From Thalassotalea sediminis (lineage in GTDB: Bacteria > Pseudomonadota > Gammaproteobacteria > Enterobacterales > Alteromonadaceae), in assembly GCF_030295915.1 (NCBI RefSeq), contig NZ_AP027361.1, forward strand, positions 2,108,001 through 2,172,000: DNA of 64,000 nucleotides, given 5' to 3'. The position numbers were made by a program, and so were the translations under genes. The notes beneath the pieces are model-generated. The model had not been told where the DNA came from and did not search any database. It was given only the letters and a program-made list of their open reading frames with translations. Shown here one piece after another: positions 9,554 through 18,365 of the stretch (positions are counted from its first letter, which is position 1; every line of letters begins with the position of its first letter).

Positions 9554-10129
9554 ATGGCTCAACTCTACTTTTACTATTCAACGATGAATGCAGGTAAATC
9601 AACGCATTTACTACAATCTTCATATAATTACCGAGAGCGAGGTATGAATACTTTGCTTTTCACTGCTGAAATTGATGATCGATTTTCTAAAGGTAAAATT
9701 TCATCTCGACTTGGCCTTAATGCCGATGCACGTTTATTCTCTTCTGAAACAAATATTGCCCAACAGGTATCCGACGCTAACACGGATACTCCAGTACATT
9801 GTGTGCTCATTGATGAAGCGCAATTTTTAACAGAACAACAAGTAAAGCAGTTAACAGATATTGTTGATAACCTCAAGATACCTGTATTAGCCTATGGCAT
9901 AAGAACAGATTTTTTGGGGCACACGTTTATCGGAAGTGCAGCATTACTTGCCTGGGCAGATAAACTGATTGAATTAAAAACGATATGCCATTGTGGGAAA
10001 AAAGCAAACTTTGTTGTACGACGTGACGAGCAAGGTCATGCCGTTACGGCGGGCGCACAAATTGAAGTTGGCGGTAATGAGCGCTATGAGTCGCTTTGCC
10101 GTAAGCACTTCAAAGCTCTCGTTTGGTAA
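9554..10129 (+). CDS. tdk: thymidine kinase (type II)
   Basis: Phosphorylates thymidine to dTMP. Walker A TMNAGKST at residues 10-17, the DEAQF motif near residue 80, a lasso region and a zinc site made of CHCGKK plus the late C-x2-H pair (CRKH) identify the bacterial type II enzyme. I start at MAQLYFYYS (9554), 4 bases after deoC; the longer frame overlaps deoC and adds no family sequence. 191 residues is normal. The enzyme salvages the thymidine that NupC imports. Confidence 0.95.
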   Translation: MAQLYFYYSTMNAGKSTHLLQSSYNYRERGMNTLLFTAEIDDRFSKGKISSRLGLNADARLFSSETNIAQQVSDANTDTPVHCVLIDEAQFLTEQQVKQLTDIVDNLKIPVLAYGIRTDFLGHTFIGSAALLAWADKLIELKTICHCGKKANFVVRRDEQGHAVTAGAQIEVGGNERYESLCRKHFKALVW

Positions 10130-10194
10130 TAACATTAATAAATAAAAGACACGAAATATTTATTCATCTATTTTAGGCGTTATAAGGAAGCGAT

Positions 10195-10851
10195 ATGGCC
10201 GTTTACATTAGTGAGCACCCGTTACTCAAACACAAAGTTTCTCTTGCCCGAGAGGCAAATCTTTCATCAAAATCTTTTCGTGAACTAACCAATGAGATAT
10301 CAACCATGCTTATGGTTGAAGCAACACAACATCTTTCCGTTCAGTATAAGCCATTGCAATGTTGGTCTGGTAATATAAATACACCACTATTGGCTGACAA
10401 ACAACCAACATTGGTGCCAATCCTGAGAGCTGGCCTAGGTATGCTTGATGGTGCATTGTCAATTTTACCGTGTGCCAAGGTAAGTATTATTGGCCTCAAG
10501 CGCAACGACGATGATATTTCCACTGATGAACAAGGACATGTACATATTGGCATTGAAGCCTACTATGAAAATATTGTTACTGATATTGACGAGCGCCACG
10601 CGATTGTTATTGATCCAATGTTAGCAACTGGAGGTTCTGCGATTGCTTGTATTAATATGCTAAAAAAGGCAGGATGTAAAAGTATATCTTCACTCTTTAT
10701 GGTTGCCGCACCAGAAGGTATTCAGGCGCTTGAACAAGCACACCCTGATGTCGATATTTATGTTGCTGCATGCGATGAAAAGTTGAACGAAAAAGGCTAT
10801 ATTTTACCTGGTTTAGGCGATGCTGGAGACAAAATATTTGGCACGCTCTGA
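10195..10851 (+). CDS. upp: uracil phosphoribosyltransferase
   Basis: Converts uracil plus PRPP to UMP. The PRPP-binding loop DPMLATGGS (about 136-144), the preceding VPILRAGLGMLDG and the C-terminal GYILPGLGDAGDKIFGT are all present in a 218-residue protein, slightly longer than E. coli Upp (208). The extra length lies in the middle, where the sequence around GLKRNDDDISTDEQGH is less conserved. A good AAGGA site precedes the ATG. The gene closes the salvage run, 65 bp after tdk. An 8-bp inverted repeat overlaps its stop codon (10842-10858) but lacks a T-run. Confidence 0.94.
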   Translation: MAVYISEHPLLKHKVSLAREANLSSKSFRELTNEISTMLMVEATQHLSVQYKPLQCWSGNINTPLLADKQPTLVPILRAGLGMLDGALSILPCAKVSIIGLKRNDDDISTDEQGHVHIGIEAYYENIVTDIDERHAIVIDPMLATGGSAIACINMLKKAGCKSISSLFMVAAPEGIQALEQAHPDVDIYVAACDEKLNEKGYILPGLGDAGDKIFGTL

Positions 10852-10928
10852 GAGCGTGTAACCTAGAATCTGCAAAAATAATCTAAGACTCTATACTTAA
10901 ATAATTTCTTTGTTAAAAGGAGTTAAGT

Positions 10929-11507
10929 ATGAGCGCGTTATCTGGAACATCAGCTGCGAACCCTGATTTAGACTGGAGTCAATTAAGAGAGACAATCTTA
11001 ATGTTGAACCTTGCTATTGCGCAGATAGATCAGTCAATGAATGAAGGAAGTGCATCGGTCAGTACCCTTTCAAGCTCTTTTACCGTTTTAGCGACTAATT
11101 TAAGTGATATTCAAACCGCTATTGCCCAATTAGACAGCGAACAAACACACCGCAGTAATGAAGATTTAAAAAAGAGTATTCAGGCCTCAGCCATCACAGC
11201 ATCAGATAATGTAAAGTCTTCTATCGTAGCTTTTCAATTTTATGACAAACTTAGTCAACGCTTAGATCACGTTAGTCAAAGTTTAGCTGACTTAACAACG
11301 CTAATTGCTGATCCTTCCTCATTATACTCACCAGTAAAATGGCAAGCATTACAAACCTCAATTAGAAGTAAATATACCATGGAGGAAGAGAGGCGTATGT
11401 TTGACAATGTACTCTCTGGCATGCCTGTTGAGCAAGCATTACTCCTTTTTAGACAGGAGTTCAACGCAAATAAAACGGCGTCTGATGATGATATAGAGCT
11501 ATTTTGA
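10929..11507 (+). CDS. helical orphan protein with a CheZ-like motif
   Basis: A 192-residue soluble, mostly helical protein with no signal peptide or membrane segment. Residues 102-115 read FQFYDKLSQRLDHV, which recalls the active-site helix of CheZ-type phosphatases, where an acidic residue is followed by Gln one helical turn later. The protein ends DDDIELF, reminiscent of short acidic-hydrophobic C-terminal tails that dock on CheY in CheZ. The overall sequence is too short and divergent for me to call it CheZ, and no chemotaxis gene is nearby. An AAAAGGAG site precedes the ATG. Function unknown; phosphatase or coiled-coil adaptor are both possible. Confidence 0.6.
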   Translation: MSALSGTSAANPDLDWSQLRETILMLNLAIAQIDQSMNEGSASVSTLSSSFTVLATNLSDIQTAIAQLDSEQTHRSNEDLKKSIQASAITASDNVKSSIVAFQFYDKLSQRLDHVSQSLADLTTLIADPSSLYSPVKWQALQTSIRSKYTMEEERRMFDNVLSGMPVEQALLLFRQEFNANKTASDDDIELF

Positions 11508-11523
11508 ATAATTCTGAGAATTT

Positions 11524-11556
11524 AGATTGCACACAAGGTTTTAAACTGTGCAATCT
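11524..11556. repeat. 10-bp inverted repeat downstream of the CheZ-like gene
   Basis: AGATTGCACA (11524-11533) and TGTGCAATCT (11547-11556) form a perfect 10-bp stem with a 13-base loop, 17 bp after the stop codon at 11507. It is not followed by a T-run, so a transcript-end stabiliser or rho-dependent end is more likely than a classical terminator. Confidence 0.4.
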
Positions 11557-11672
11557 ATAATGAGTGTTACTTAATGATTAATCTCATAAAATTAACTTGA
11601 CGCAGTTCAACTCTAATAACGTCTTATGGTATTATTTCATGTTAAATTATACCAACGAATTATGCATACACC

Positions 11673-12479
11673 ATGAAGATCATCTCTTTTAACATAAACG
11701 GCTTAAGAGCCAGACTTCACCAATTACAAGCAGTTATTGATAAACATCAACCAGACATTATTGGTCTTCAAGAAATTAAAGTACACGATGACGCTTTTCC
11801 GCTTGCGGATGTTGAGGCGATGGGATACCACGTTTACTTTCATGGTCAAAAGGCACATTATGGTGTCGCCATGTTATGTAAAAAACCTGCAGACGTGGTT
11901 ACAAAGGGCTTTCCTACTGACACAGATGAATCACAAAAGCGCATGATAATGGTAACAACCACCAATGAACGTGGTGAAAAGGTCACCGTGCTTAATGGTT
12001 ATTTTCCTCAGGGAGATAACATTGCTCATGAAACAAAATTCCCTTATAAACGCCAATTTTACAAAGATTTAATGACATACCTTAACGAACATCATACACC
12101 GGATGAAAAGCTTGTTGTAATGGGAGATATCAATATTTCACCAATCGATTTGGATATCGGGATTGGCGAACCCAATAAAAAGCGTTGGTTAAAAACAGGT
12201 AAATGCAGCTTTCAACCTGAAGAACGTCAATGGCTTTCTACCCTAATGAATTGGGGCTTTAAAGACACTTTTAGAGAGCTGTCACCCACCGCTACGGAAA
12301 AGTACTCTTGGTTTGATTATCGCTCTAGAGGATTTGATGATAACCGTGGATTACGTATCGACGTTATACTAGCAACAGAAAGCCTAGCAAAACACTGTAT
12401 TGAGTCTGATATCGATTATGAACTAAGGGGTATTGAAAAGCCTTCAGATCATGCACCAATTTGGTCTACGTTTAACTAA
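11673..12479 (+). CDS. xthA: exodeoxyribonuclease III
   Basis: Major AP endonuclease and 3'-5' exonuclease of base-excision repair. 268 residues, the family length. The exonuclease-endonuclease-phosphatase fold is marked by [10 protein letters not shown], the metal-binding [19 protein letters not shown] and the C-terminal SDHAPIWS. The gene overlaps rlmA by one base (TAATG), so the two are translationally coupled. No strong ribosome binding site is visible before the ATG. Confidence 0.96.
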   Translation: MKIISFNINGLRARLHQLQAVIDKHQPDIIGLQEIKVHDDAFPLADVEAMGYHVYFHGQKAHYGVAMLCKKPADVVTKGFPTDTDESQKRMIMVTTTNERGEKVTVLNGYFPQGDNIAHETKFPYKRQFYKDLMTYLNEHHTPDEKLVVMGDINISPIDLDIGIGEPNKKRWLKTGKCSFQPEERQWLSTLMNWGFKDTFRELSPTATEKYSWFDYRSRGFDDNRGLRIDVILATESLAKHCIESDIDYELRGIEKPSDHAPIWSTFN

Positions 12480-13288
12480 TGAATGCACAATATCGTTGCC
12501 CTATTTGTCAATCACGATTGGTATTACGAGAAAAAATCTATCGTTGCGATCTAGGGCACTGCTTTGATAAAGCAAAAGAAGGCTACGTAAATCTGCTACC
12601 GGTTCAATTTAAGCACTCCAAACAACCAGGCGATAACAAAGCAATGGTTAACGCTCGGCGCGAGTTTTTAACACAAGGTTATTATCAACCATTGGCTGAT
12701 AAACTTGTTTTAATACTCGATAAACTGGCGCTTAAAAAGGGCTCAATATTAGATGCGGGTTGCGGAGAAGGATTTTATACAGATCAATTTAAGCAAAGTT
12801 GCCATACCGTTTATGGTGTTGATATTGCAAAAGAGGCAATAAAAAAAGCGGCCAAAAAATACAAGCATTGCCATTTCTCAGTCGCCACACTGTCACAATT
12901 GCCGTTTGACGACCACTCAATAAATGCGGTTGTTTCGATATATGCACCAATACTGCCTATCGAATTTGACCGCATCTTAACGACAAATGGTTACTTGATA
13001 ACGGTTACACCAGGTAAAAATCATCTCCTGTCACTCAAACAAAAAATATATCAACACGCTTTATTGCATGACGAAGATAAAGTACCGGTAGATAACATGG
13101 TGTTACTAGAACAACAGCAATTGACTTATAAAATGATACTAAAAACAGGAAATGACGTTCTAAACTTATTATCCATGACACCATTTGCATTCAAAGCGGA
13201 TGAAAACGTCACGCAACAACTGTCACAGCAAAGTGACTTTGCTTGTCAAGCAGACTTTATTATTCGCATCTATAAAAAAACCGCTTAA
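12479..13288 (+). CDS. rlmA: 23S rRNA (guanine-N1)-methyltransferase RlmA
   Basis: Methylates G745 of 23S rRNA in the E. coli homologue. The N-terminal zinc finger CPICQSRL...CDLGHCFD is followed by the signature AKEGYVNLLPVQ and by QPGDNKAMVNARREFL; the SAM-binding motif is LDAGCGEGFYT near residue 90. 269 residues. The ATG overlaps the xthA stop. The stop codon lies inside a strong terminator hairpin, so the transcript ends right behind the gene. Confidence 0.95.
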   Translation: MNAQYRCPICQSRLVLREKIYRCDLGHCFDKAKEGYVNLLPVQFKHSKQPGDNKAMVNARREFLTQGYYQPLADKLVLILDKLALKKGSILDAGCGEGFYTDQFKQSCHTVYGVDIAKEAIKKAAKKYKHCHFSVATLSQLPFDDHSINAVVSIYAPILPIEFDRILTTNGYLITVTPGKNHLLSLKQKIYQHALLHDEDKVPVDNMVLLEQQQLTYKMILKTGNDVLNLLSMTPFAFKADENVTQQLSQQSDFACQADFIIRIYKKTA

Positions 13289-13302
13289 AAAGCGGTTTTT
13301 TT
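13274..13302. terminator. bidirectional terminator between rlmA and yfbV
   Basis: Stem A7-CCGCTT / AAGCGG-T7 with a 3-base AAA loop. The rlmA stop codon is within the stem and loop. The A/T tracts on both sides serve both strands, and the facing gene yfbV ends at 13309. Confidence 0.93.
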
Positions 13303-13308
13303 ATTCAA

Positions 13309-13734
13309 TTAATGCTTGGCGTGACGAAAACTAACATTCAATAACTGCGCTAAATCTAAATAGCGAGGCTTATGAACACTTAACTTAATATCGCCTCCAT
13401 TTTGATTTATTTTTGCTACGCCTTCCTTATACCATGCTGCTAATGCTGGGGGTAAAAACTTATCAGCCTTTAAGCCAAGCATGACGAGAGCTTGAAGCGG
13501 AACACTTAGCATAAATACAGTATAAACAACTGACTGAGGCAAAGAAGCCATGCCACCAAAATAGAGCTGCATAATTAAGCTAAACAATGCTACGCCGGGT
13601 AGGTATTTACACACCAAACGACTCATTTTTACAGCCTGATACTCAGCAAAGTAATCAGCTAATTCAACGCGTTCTGGCCAAAGCAACATGTACTTGCGAC
13701 CTAACTTCACAATTTCTACAACACTCATTTTCAT
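13309..13734 (-). CDS. yfbV: YfbV/DUF412 family membrane protein
   Basis: In E. coli YfbV (UPF0208) is an inner-membrane protein linked to insulation of the Ter macrodomain. Here 141 residues from the ATG at 13734: a GRKYMLLWPE N-terminus, two hydrophobic segments (about 42-60 and 70-88) and the LPPALAAWY motif match the DUF412 family. The frame extends 14 codons further upstream, but those residues do not look like the family; ATG 13728 is an alternative. As in E. coli, it is divergent from ackA-pta. Confidence 0.85.
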   Translation of the reverse strand: MKMSVVEIVKLGRKYMLLWPERVELADYFAEYQAVKMSRLVCKYLPGVALFSLIMQLYFGGMASLPQSVVYTVFMLSVPLQALVMLGLKADKFLPPALAAWYKEGVAKINQNGGDIKLSVHKPRYLDLAQLLNVSFRHAKH

Positions 13735-13889
13735 AGGCCATACACTATAACAACTGTTACTAAAAAGATAGCACAAACTCAGCAGTAGGTTAAATTTTAA
13801 TCCAACAAAACAATTATTGAATTAAATCAAAGTAACAGGCTAAATCTGTCAGCTATACTACGTTTTAAATCATTAAACTCAGTTTATAA

Positions 13890-15089
13890 ATGAAAAACAA
13901 TATATTAGTCATCAATTGTGGTAGTTCATCTGTAAAGTTTTCACTTATTAATGTGTTAACAAGCCAGGTATTAGTTGCTGGTATTGCTGAACAATTAACG
14001 TCAGAACAAGCATCGATCACCATTAAACAAAAAGATAACAAACAACAAAGCAGATTAATTTCACCCTACGATCATTTAGTGGCTATTAACTTCTTTGTTG
14101 ATACGCTCAACCAATTGCAACTTACATCGACAATCAATGCCATTGGTCATCGTGTTGTTCATGGCGGTGAAACATACAGCGCACCAGCATTAATTACAAA
14201 AGAGGTTAAGCAAGAAATTAATCGCCTTTCAACTCTAGCGCCATTACACAATCCCGCAAACCTACTCGGGATAGAAGCAACAGAACAGGCTTTGGGAGAT
14301 CTTCCTCAAGTCGCTGTTTTTGATACTAGCTTTCATCAATCAATGCCTAAAAAAGCCTTTTTATATGCCCTTCCCTATCATTTGTATGAAGCGCATGATA
14401 TTCGAAAATACGGTTTTCACGGCACAAGTCATTATTTTGTTGCGAATCGAGCAGCCGATTTACTTAATAAACCAATAAAAGCATGTAACCTTATTTCCGC
14501 ACATTTAGGAAATGGTTGCAGTGTCACCGCAATTAGAGAAGGAAAGAGTGTAGATACTAGTCTTGGGTTTACCCCTTTAGAAGGGCTTATGATGGGCACA
14601 CGCACCGGAAATATTGATCCGAGTATTGTTTTTCATTTAGTCGAAAAATTAGGCTATAGCCTAGCACAAGTAAATGACTTATTTAATAAAGAAAGTGGCT
14701 TGAAAGGTATCTCAATGTTGAGTAATGATTGTCGAGAATTAGAAGATGCTGCAAAAAATGGTCATGAGCATGCGCAACTTGCTTTGGATATGTTTTGCTA
14801 TCGTGCCGCTAAAATGATCGCTAGTTTTTCCGTATGTTTTTCTCGCCTAGATAGTTTAATTTTCACCGGTGGTATAGGTGAAAATTCAAGTTATATTCGT
14901 AAAAACATAGTAGAACAACTCTCTTTACTAAATCTGCAACTTAACAACGAAGCTAATCTCGCTATGCGTTTTGGCAAAAGTGGTAATATAGCCGATTCAA
15001 CAAGTCTTTCTTGTTGGGTTATACCTACGGATGAAGAAGCCGTAATAGCGACACAAACAAACCAATTAGTTATAAAGGAGACGCTATAA
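13890..15089 (+). CDS. ackA: acetate kinase
   Basis: Reversible acetyl phosphate + ADP to acetate + ATP. The ASKHA-fold signatures are present: NCGSSSVKF at residue 7, AHLGNGCSV, the MMGTRTGNIDPS motif and FTGGIGENS near the C-terminus. 399 residues is the usual length. The stop overlaps the pta start (TAATG), so the two enzymes of acetate overflow and uptake are made from one message. Confidence 0.97.
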   Translation: MKNNILVINCGSSSVKFSLINVLTSQVLVAGIAEQLTSEQASITIKQKDNKQQSRLISPYDHLVAINFFVDTLNQLQLTSTINAIGHRVVHGGETYSAPALITKEVKQEINRLSTLAPLHNPANLLGIEATEQALGDLPQVAVFDTSFHQSMPKKAFLYALPYHLYEAHDIRKYGFHGTSHYFVANRAADLLNKPIKACNLISAHLGNGCSVTAIREGKSVDTSLGFTPLEGLMMGTRTGNIDPSIVFHLVEKLGYSLAQVNDLFNKESGLKGISMLSNDCRELEDAAKNGHEHAQLALDMFCYRAAKMIASFSVCFSRLDSLIFTGGIGENSSYIRKNIVEQLSLLNLQLNNEANLAMRFGKSGNIADSTSLSCWVIPTDEEAVIATQTNQLVIKETL

Positions 15090-17194
15090 TGTCTCGCCCT
15101 ATTATGTTGATACCTGTTGGTTTTGGCGTTGGCTTAACAAGTGTAGCGCTTGGCTTAAAGCATGCTTGCCAACAACTCGGATTAAGTGTTGGCTATTTTA
15201 AACCCATTAGTCAGCCTTCTCGAAATGTTTTACAAAACAAACAGCAAGTTATTTCTCATTCTGAAAATACTAACGCAATACCACTCAGTTATGTTGAACA
15301 ACAAATGGGTGACGGTAACAGTGATATTATTCTCGAACAAATCGTCGAAAACTTTACCAATGCTTGCAAGTCACACGACATCGTTATTATAGAAGGATTA
15401 CTACCGACAACAAGACAACCTTATGCTACGCGCATCAATCGTGATGTTGCCCAAGCTCTATCGGCAGAGGTTATTCTAGTCGCTTCTCCAGATGAAGATA
15501 CGCCGCATGAGTTTGAAGATAGATTAGAGGTTAGCGCTAAAACATTTGGTGGCACTGAAAATACTAAATTGCTCGGATGCATTATTAATAAAATTAATTC
15601 GCCTGATAAAGATGACGTTGGCTTGTTACCCCGTGAAACAGACTGCCAAGTTAAATATCCGCCTGAGCAGTGGCATGCACTTTCAATATTTCAACGGTCA
15701 CGTTTTAAATTACTTGCAACGGTACCTTGGGAATTAGATCTCATTGCGCCGCGGGTTATTGATATTAAAAATTATCTTGGTGCAAGCGTCATAAATAAGG
15801 GTGATATAGCGCATCGGCGTATTAGAAGCATTAGTTTTTGCGCCCGCAGTGTTGGAAACCTTATGAGTCACCTCCAACCAAACCGGCTAATTGTGACGCC
15901 AGGAGATCGCACTGATATCATTATTGCCACATGCTTATCAGCATTAAATGGCACAAAAGTAGGTGCGTTACTATTAACGAATGGATATCAACCAGAACCT
16001 CCTGTACTTGAATTATGTGCACAAGCATTACAAGCGGGACTCCCCGTGCTATCAGTGCCCTGGGACACTTGGCAAACCTCACGTTATCTGATGAATTTCA
16101 ATCCTGAAATCCCCGAAGATGATAGTCAACGACTAGAAAGAGTAAAGCAGTTTGTCGCTGATCAAGTAGATAGAAATTGGCTAACACAGTTATCGCAACA
16201 TGTCAGTGGTCACGCAAAGTACTCACCACCAGCCTTTCGCCATAAGCTTACCGAGTTGTCGAGAAAGGCCAATAAGTTAATTATTCTTCCCGAAGGAACT
16301 GACGCAAGAACAATAAAAGCGGCTGCTATTTGTGTGGAAAGAAACATTGCACGTTGCCAATTACTCGGCGATAAAGAAAAGATACTTACAATAGCTAAAC
16401 AACAAGGTATAGAGCTACCTGCTGGTGTCATCATCACTGACCCAGCACTCGTCAGAGATAACTATGTCGCACCGCTTGTTGAACTGCGTAAACATAAAGG
16501 TATGACAGACGTTGTAGCACAACAGGAACTCAAAGATAATGTTGTGTTAGCGACACTAATGCTGCAGTTAGGACAGGTAGATGGGCTGGTCTCCGGCGCA
16601 GTTAATACAACGGCAAATACTATACGCCCTGCATTACAACTGATCAAAACTTCACCTGATAGCAAACTCGTCTCTTCTATCTTTTTCATGCTACTACCTG
16701 ATCAAGTATTGGTTTACGGTGACTGTGCAATCAACCCAGAACCTAATGCAGAACAACTCGCTGAAATTGCAATACAAAGTGCCGACTCTGCCATTAAGTT
16801 TGGTATTGAAGCGCGCGTTGCCATGATCAGCTACAGTACAGGTAGCTCAGGTAAGGGGGCTGATGTAGAAAAAGTTGTACAAGCAACTGCCCTTGTCAAG
16901 GAACGACGACCAGACATAGTGATAGATGGTCCCTTGCAATACGATGCTGCGATTATGGAGAACGTTGCAAAACAAAAAGCACCTTCTAGCCCTGTTGCCG
17001 GTAAAGCAACTGTTTTTGTTTTTCCAGATCTTAATACAGGTAATACAACATACAAAGCCGTGCAACGTTCTGCTGATGTTGTCAGTATTGGGCCAATGTT
17101 ACAAGGGCTTAATAAACCGGTAAATGACCTTTCTAGAGGGGCGTTGGTTGATGATATTGTTTATACAATTGCGTTAACAGCCATTCAAGCTTAA
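15089..17194 (+). CDS. pta: phosphate acetyltransferase, long form
   Basis: Converts acetyl-CoA and phosphate to acetyl phosphate. 701 residues in the three-part architecture of long Pta: an N-terminal P-loop-like domain (LIPVGFGVGLTSVALGL), a DRTGG-type middle domain (with TPGDRTDIIIA near 270) and the catalytic C-terminal PTA domain from about residue 380 (LPEGTDARTIKAA, SYSTGSSGKGADVEKV, PDLNTGNTTYKAVQR). Coupled to ackA by a one-base overlap. A 13-bp inverted repeat follows the stop at 17215-17256. Confidence 0.97.
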   Translation: MSRPIMLIPVGFGVGLTSVALGLKHACQQLGLSVGYFKPISQPSRNVLQNKQQVISHSENTNAIPLSYVEQQMGDGNSDIILEQIVENFTNACKSHDIVIIEGLLPTTRQPYATRINRDVAQALSAEVILVASPDEDTPHEFEDRLEVSAKTFGGTENTKLLGCIINKINSPDKDDVGLLPRETDCQVKYPPEQWHALSIFQRSRFKLLATVPWELDLIAPRVIDIKNYLGASVINKGDIAHRRIRSISFCARSVGNLMSHLQPNRLIVTPGDRTDIIIATCLSALNGTKVGALLLTNGYQPEPPVLELCAQALQAGLPVLSVPWDTWQTSRYLMNFNPEIPEDDSQRLERVKQFVADQVDRNWLTQLSQHVSGHAKYSPPAFRHKLTELSRKANKLIILPEGTDARTIKAAAICVERNIARCQLLGDKEKILTIAKQQGIELPAGVIITDPALVRDNYVAPLVELRKHKGMTDVVAQQELKDNVVLATLMLQLGQVDGLVSGAVNTTANTIRPALQLIKTSPDSKLVSSIFFMLLPDQVLVYGDCAINPEPNAEQLAEIAIQSADSAIKFGIEARVAMISYSTGSSGKGADVEKVVQATALVKERRPDIVIDGPLQYDAAIMENVAKQKAPSSPVAGKATVFVFPDLNTGNTTYKAVQRSADVVSIGPMLQGLNKPVNDLSRGALVDDIVYTIALTAIQA

Positions 17195-17635
17195 AGCATG
17201 AATTCGCCTGAAAACAGCGTATTTAACCAATAAAAAAGCACAAGTTAAATACGCTGCGCATTTAAACAACAAATTTTAATAGTTCTGATGCTACTTGTGA
17301 ATAACTCATCATTAGTCAAAAAACAAACAAGCATTTATAGCGTTAATTTACAATAACTTATAAACATAAACATAGTTTGCACACAAAGATATCCACATCT
17401 TTTGTGGATATCCCTAGCGACAACCTTAAAGTAAAAAGTAACAAATTTGCCCTAATTTTTCGTGTTAAAGTAGATAATTTCTTAACTTAGATAGGATTTT
17501 AAATTAAAAGGTGGATATTCATACTTTATCTAAACTTATATCGAAGCGTAATAGACAAGTGAAACCTGCTTTGTAGGTAGAGTTTATCTCGATGACGCGT
17601 TATAGTACTTGCTTTAAATTTACCGGTATTAACCT
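17195..17635. other. 441-bp intergenic region after pta with two hairpins
   Basis: No gene-sized frame. It holds a 13-bp inverted repeat (17215-17227 with 17244-17256, 16-base loop, no T-run), probably the pta transcript end, and a 9-bp inverted repeat GATATCCAC / GTGGATATC at 17388-17396 and 17404-17412. A 19-codon frame (ATG at 17592) overlaps the start of the ACT gene in another register; I do not claim it is translated. The rest is AT-rich promoter-like sequence. Confidence 0.6.
17388..17412. promoter_or_regulatory. inverted pair of DnaA-box-like sequences
   Basis: ATATCCACA and TGTGGATAT each differ by one base from the DnaA box TTATCCACA / TGTGGATAA and face each other, forming a 9-bp stem. 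They lie in the AT-rich gap between pta and the ACT gene. A transcription terminator is unlikely because no T-run follows. DnaA binding is only a possibility. Confidence 0.25.
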
Positions 17636-18016
17636 ATGGCAACATTAACGTTAAAACGATTAAATGAAGTATTTACCATACATAGTTTTCCTGCCAACTG
17701 TGAAATACCACCTGCTGTTTTTCAACAGAATATTTACTTTATTGCCAAAACATACGAAGAAGTTTCGGTTGTGGTACCGAATGATTTACCCTTAAATAGT
17801 GAAGATTGTGAAACAGATTGGAAAGCGCTCGAAGTTGTGGGTCCTCTCGATTTTTCATTAACAGGTATTTTATCTAATATTTCATCTGTGCTTGCAAAGG
17901 AAAAAATCAGTATTTTTGCAATATCCACATTCGACACCGATTATATTCTGGTTAAAAGTAATAAACTAGAAGCATCGATTACAGCATTAACTAACAACAA
18001 TTATCTAGTGATTTAA
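17636..18016 (+). CDS. ACT-domain protein
   Basis: 126 residues that read as two stacked ACT-like folds: an N-terminal half with a FTIHSFPAN strand and a C-terminal half with GPLDFSLTGILSNISSVLAKEKISIFAISTF spread over residues 70-100, the typical amino-acid-binding ACT pattern (PF..TGIL..I...L....I.I..IST). Such small stand-alone ACT proteins (COG3603-like) are thought to sense amino acids; none has a firm function that I can name. One base separates it from yffB, so it joins the yffB-dapE unit, which makes a lysine-related ligand conceivable. Confidence 0.75.
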   Translation: MATLTLKRLNEVFTIHSFPANCEIPPAVFQQNIYFIAKTYEEVSVVVPNDLPLNSEDCETDWKALEVVGPLDFSLTGILSNISSVLAKEKISIFAISTFDTDYILVKSNKLEASITALTNNNYLVI

Positions 18017-18017
18017 C

Positions 18018-18365
18018 ATGACGACATTATATGGCATTAAAAATTGTGACACGGTGAAAAAAGCACGAAAATGGTTAGATGAACAAAACATCACATATCA
18101 ATTTCATGACCTGCGTATTGATGGTTTAGATAACAATCAACTTCAGTTGTTTGTAGAAAAATCTTCTTGGGACACATTATTAAATAAACGTAGCACAACA
18201 TTTCGCAACTTAGCCGATGACATTAAAGCTAACTTGTCAGATAGCGTTGCTAGTGAACAAGTGTTACTCCAACCAACATTATTAAAGCGCCCATTATTGC
18301 TTATTAATGATGAGCTGCATGTTGGCTTCAAAAAAGAAAAGTATCAGGAGATATTTGCCAAATGA
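18018..18365 (+). CDS. yffB: ArsC/Spx-family protein YffB
   Basis: Thioredoxin-fold protein of the ArsC/Spx family, 115 residues. The N-terminus [18 protein letters not shown] has the single cysteine of this subgroup, and [19 protein letters not shown] is the usual C-terminal half with the cis-Pro region. E. coli YffB is proposed to be a glutathione-dependent reductase; no arsenate gene is nearby. The stop overlaps the dapE start (ATGA), the same gene pair as in E. coli. Confidence 0.88.
   Translation: MTTLYGIKNCDTVKKARKWLDEQNITYQFHDLRIDGLDNNQLQLFVEKSSWDTLLNKRSTTFRNLADDIKANLSDSVASEQVLLQPTLLKRPLLLINDELHVGFKKEKYQEIFAK

Noticed and set aside
10842..10858. Inverted repeat CACGCTC/GAGCGTG at the end of upp as a terminator
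   Set aside because: No T-run on either strand; it overlaps the stop codon and could be due to coding sequence.
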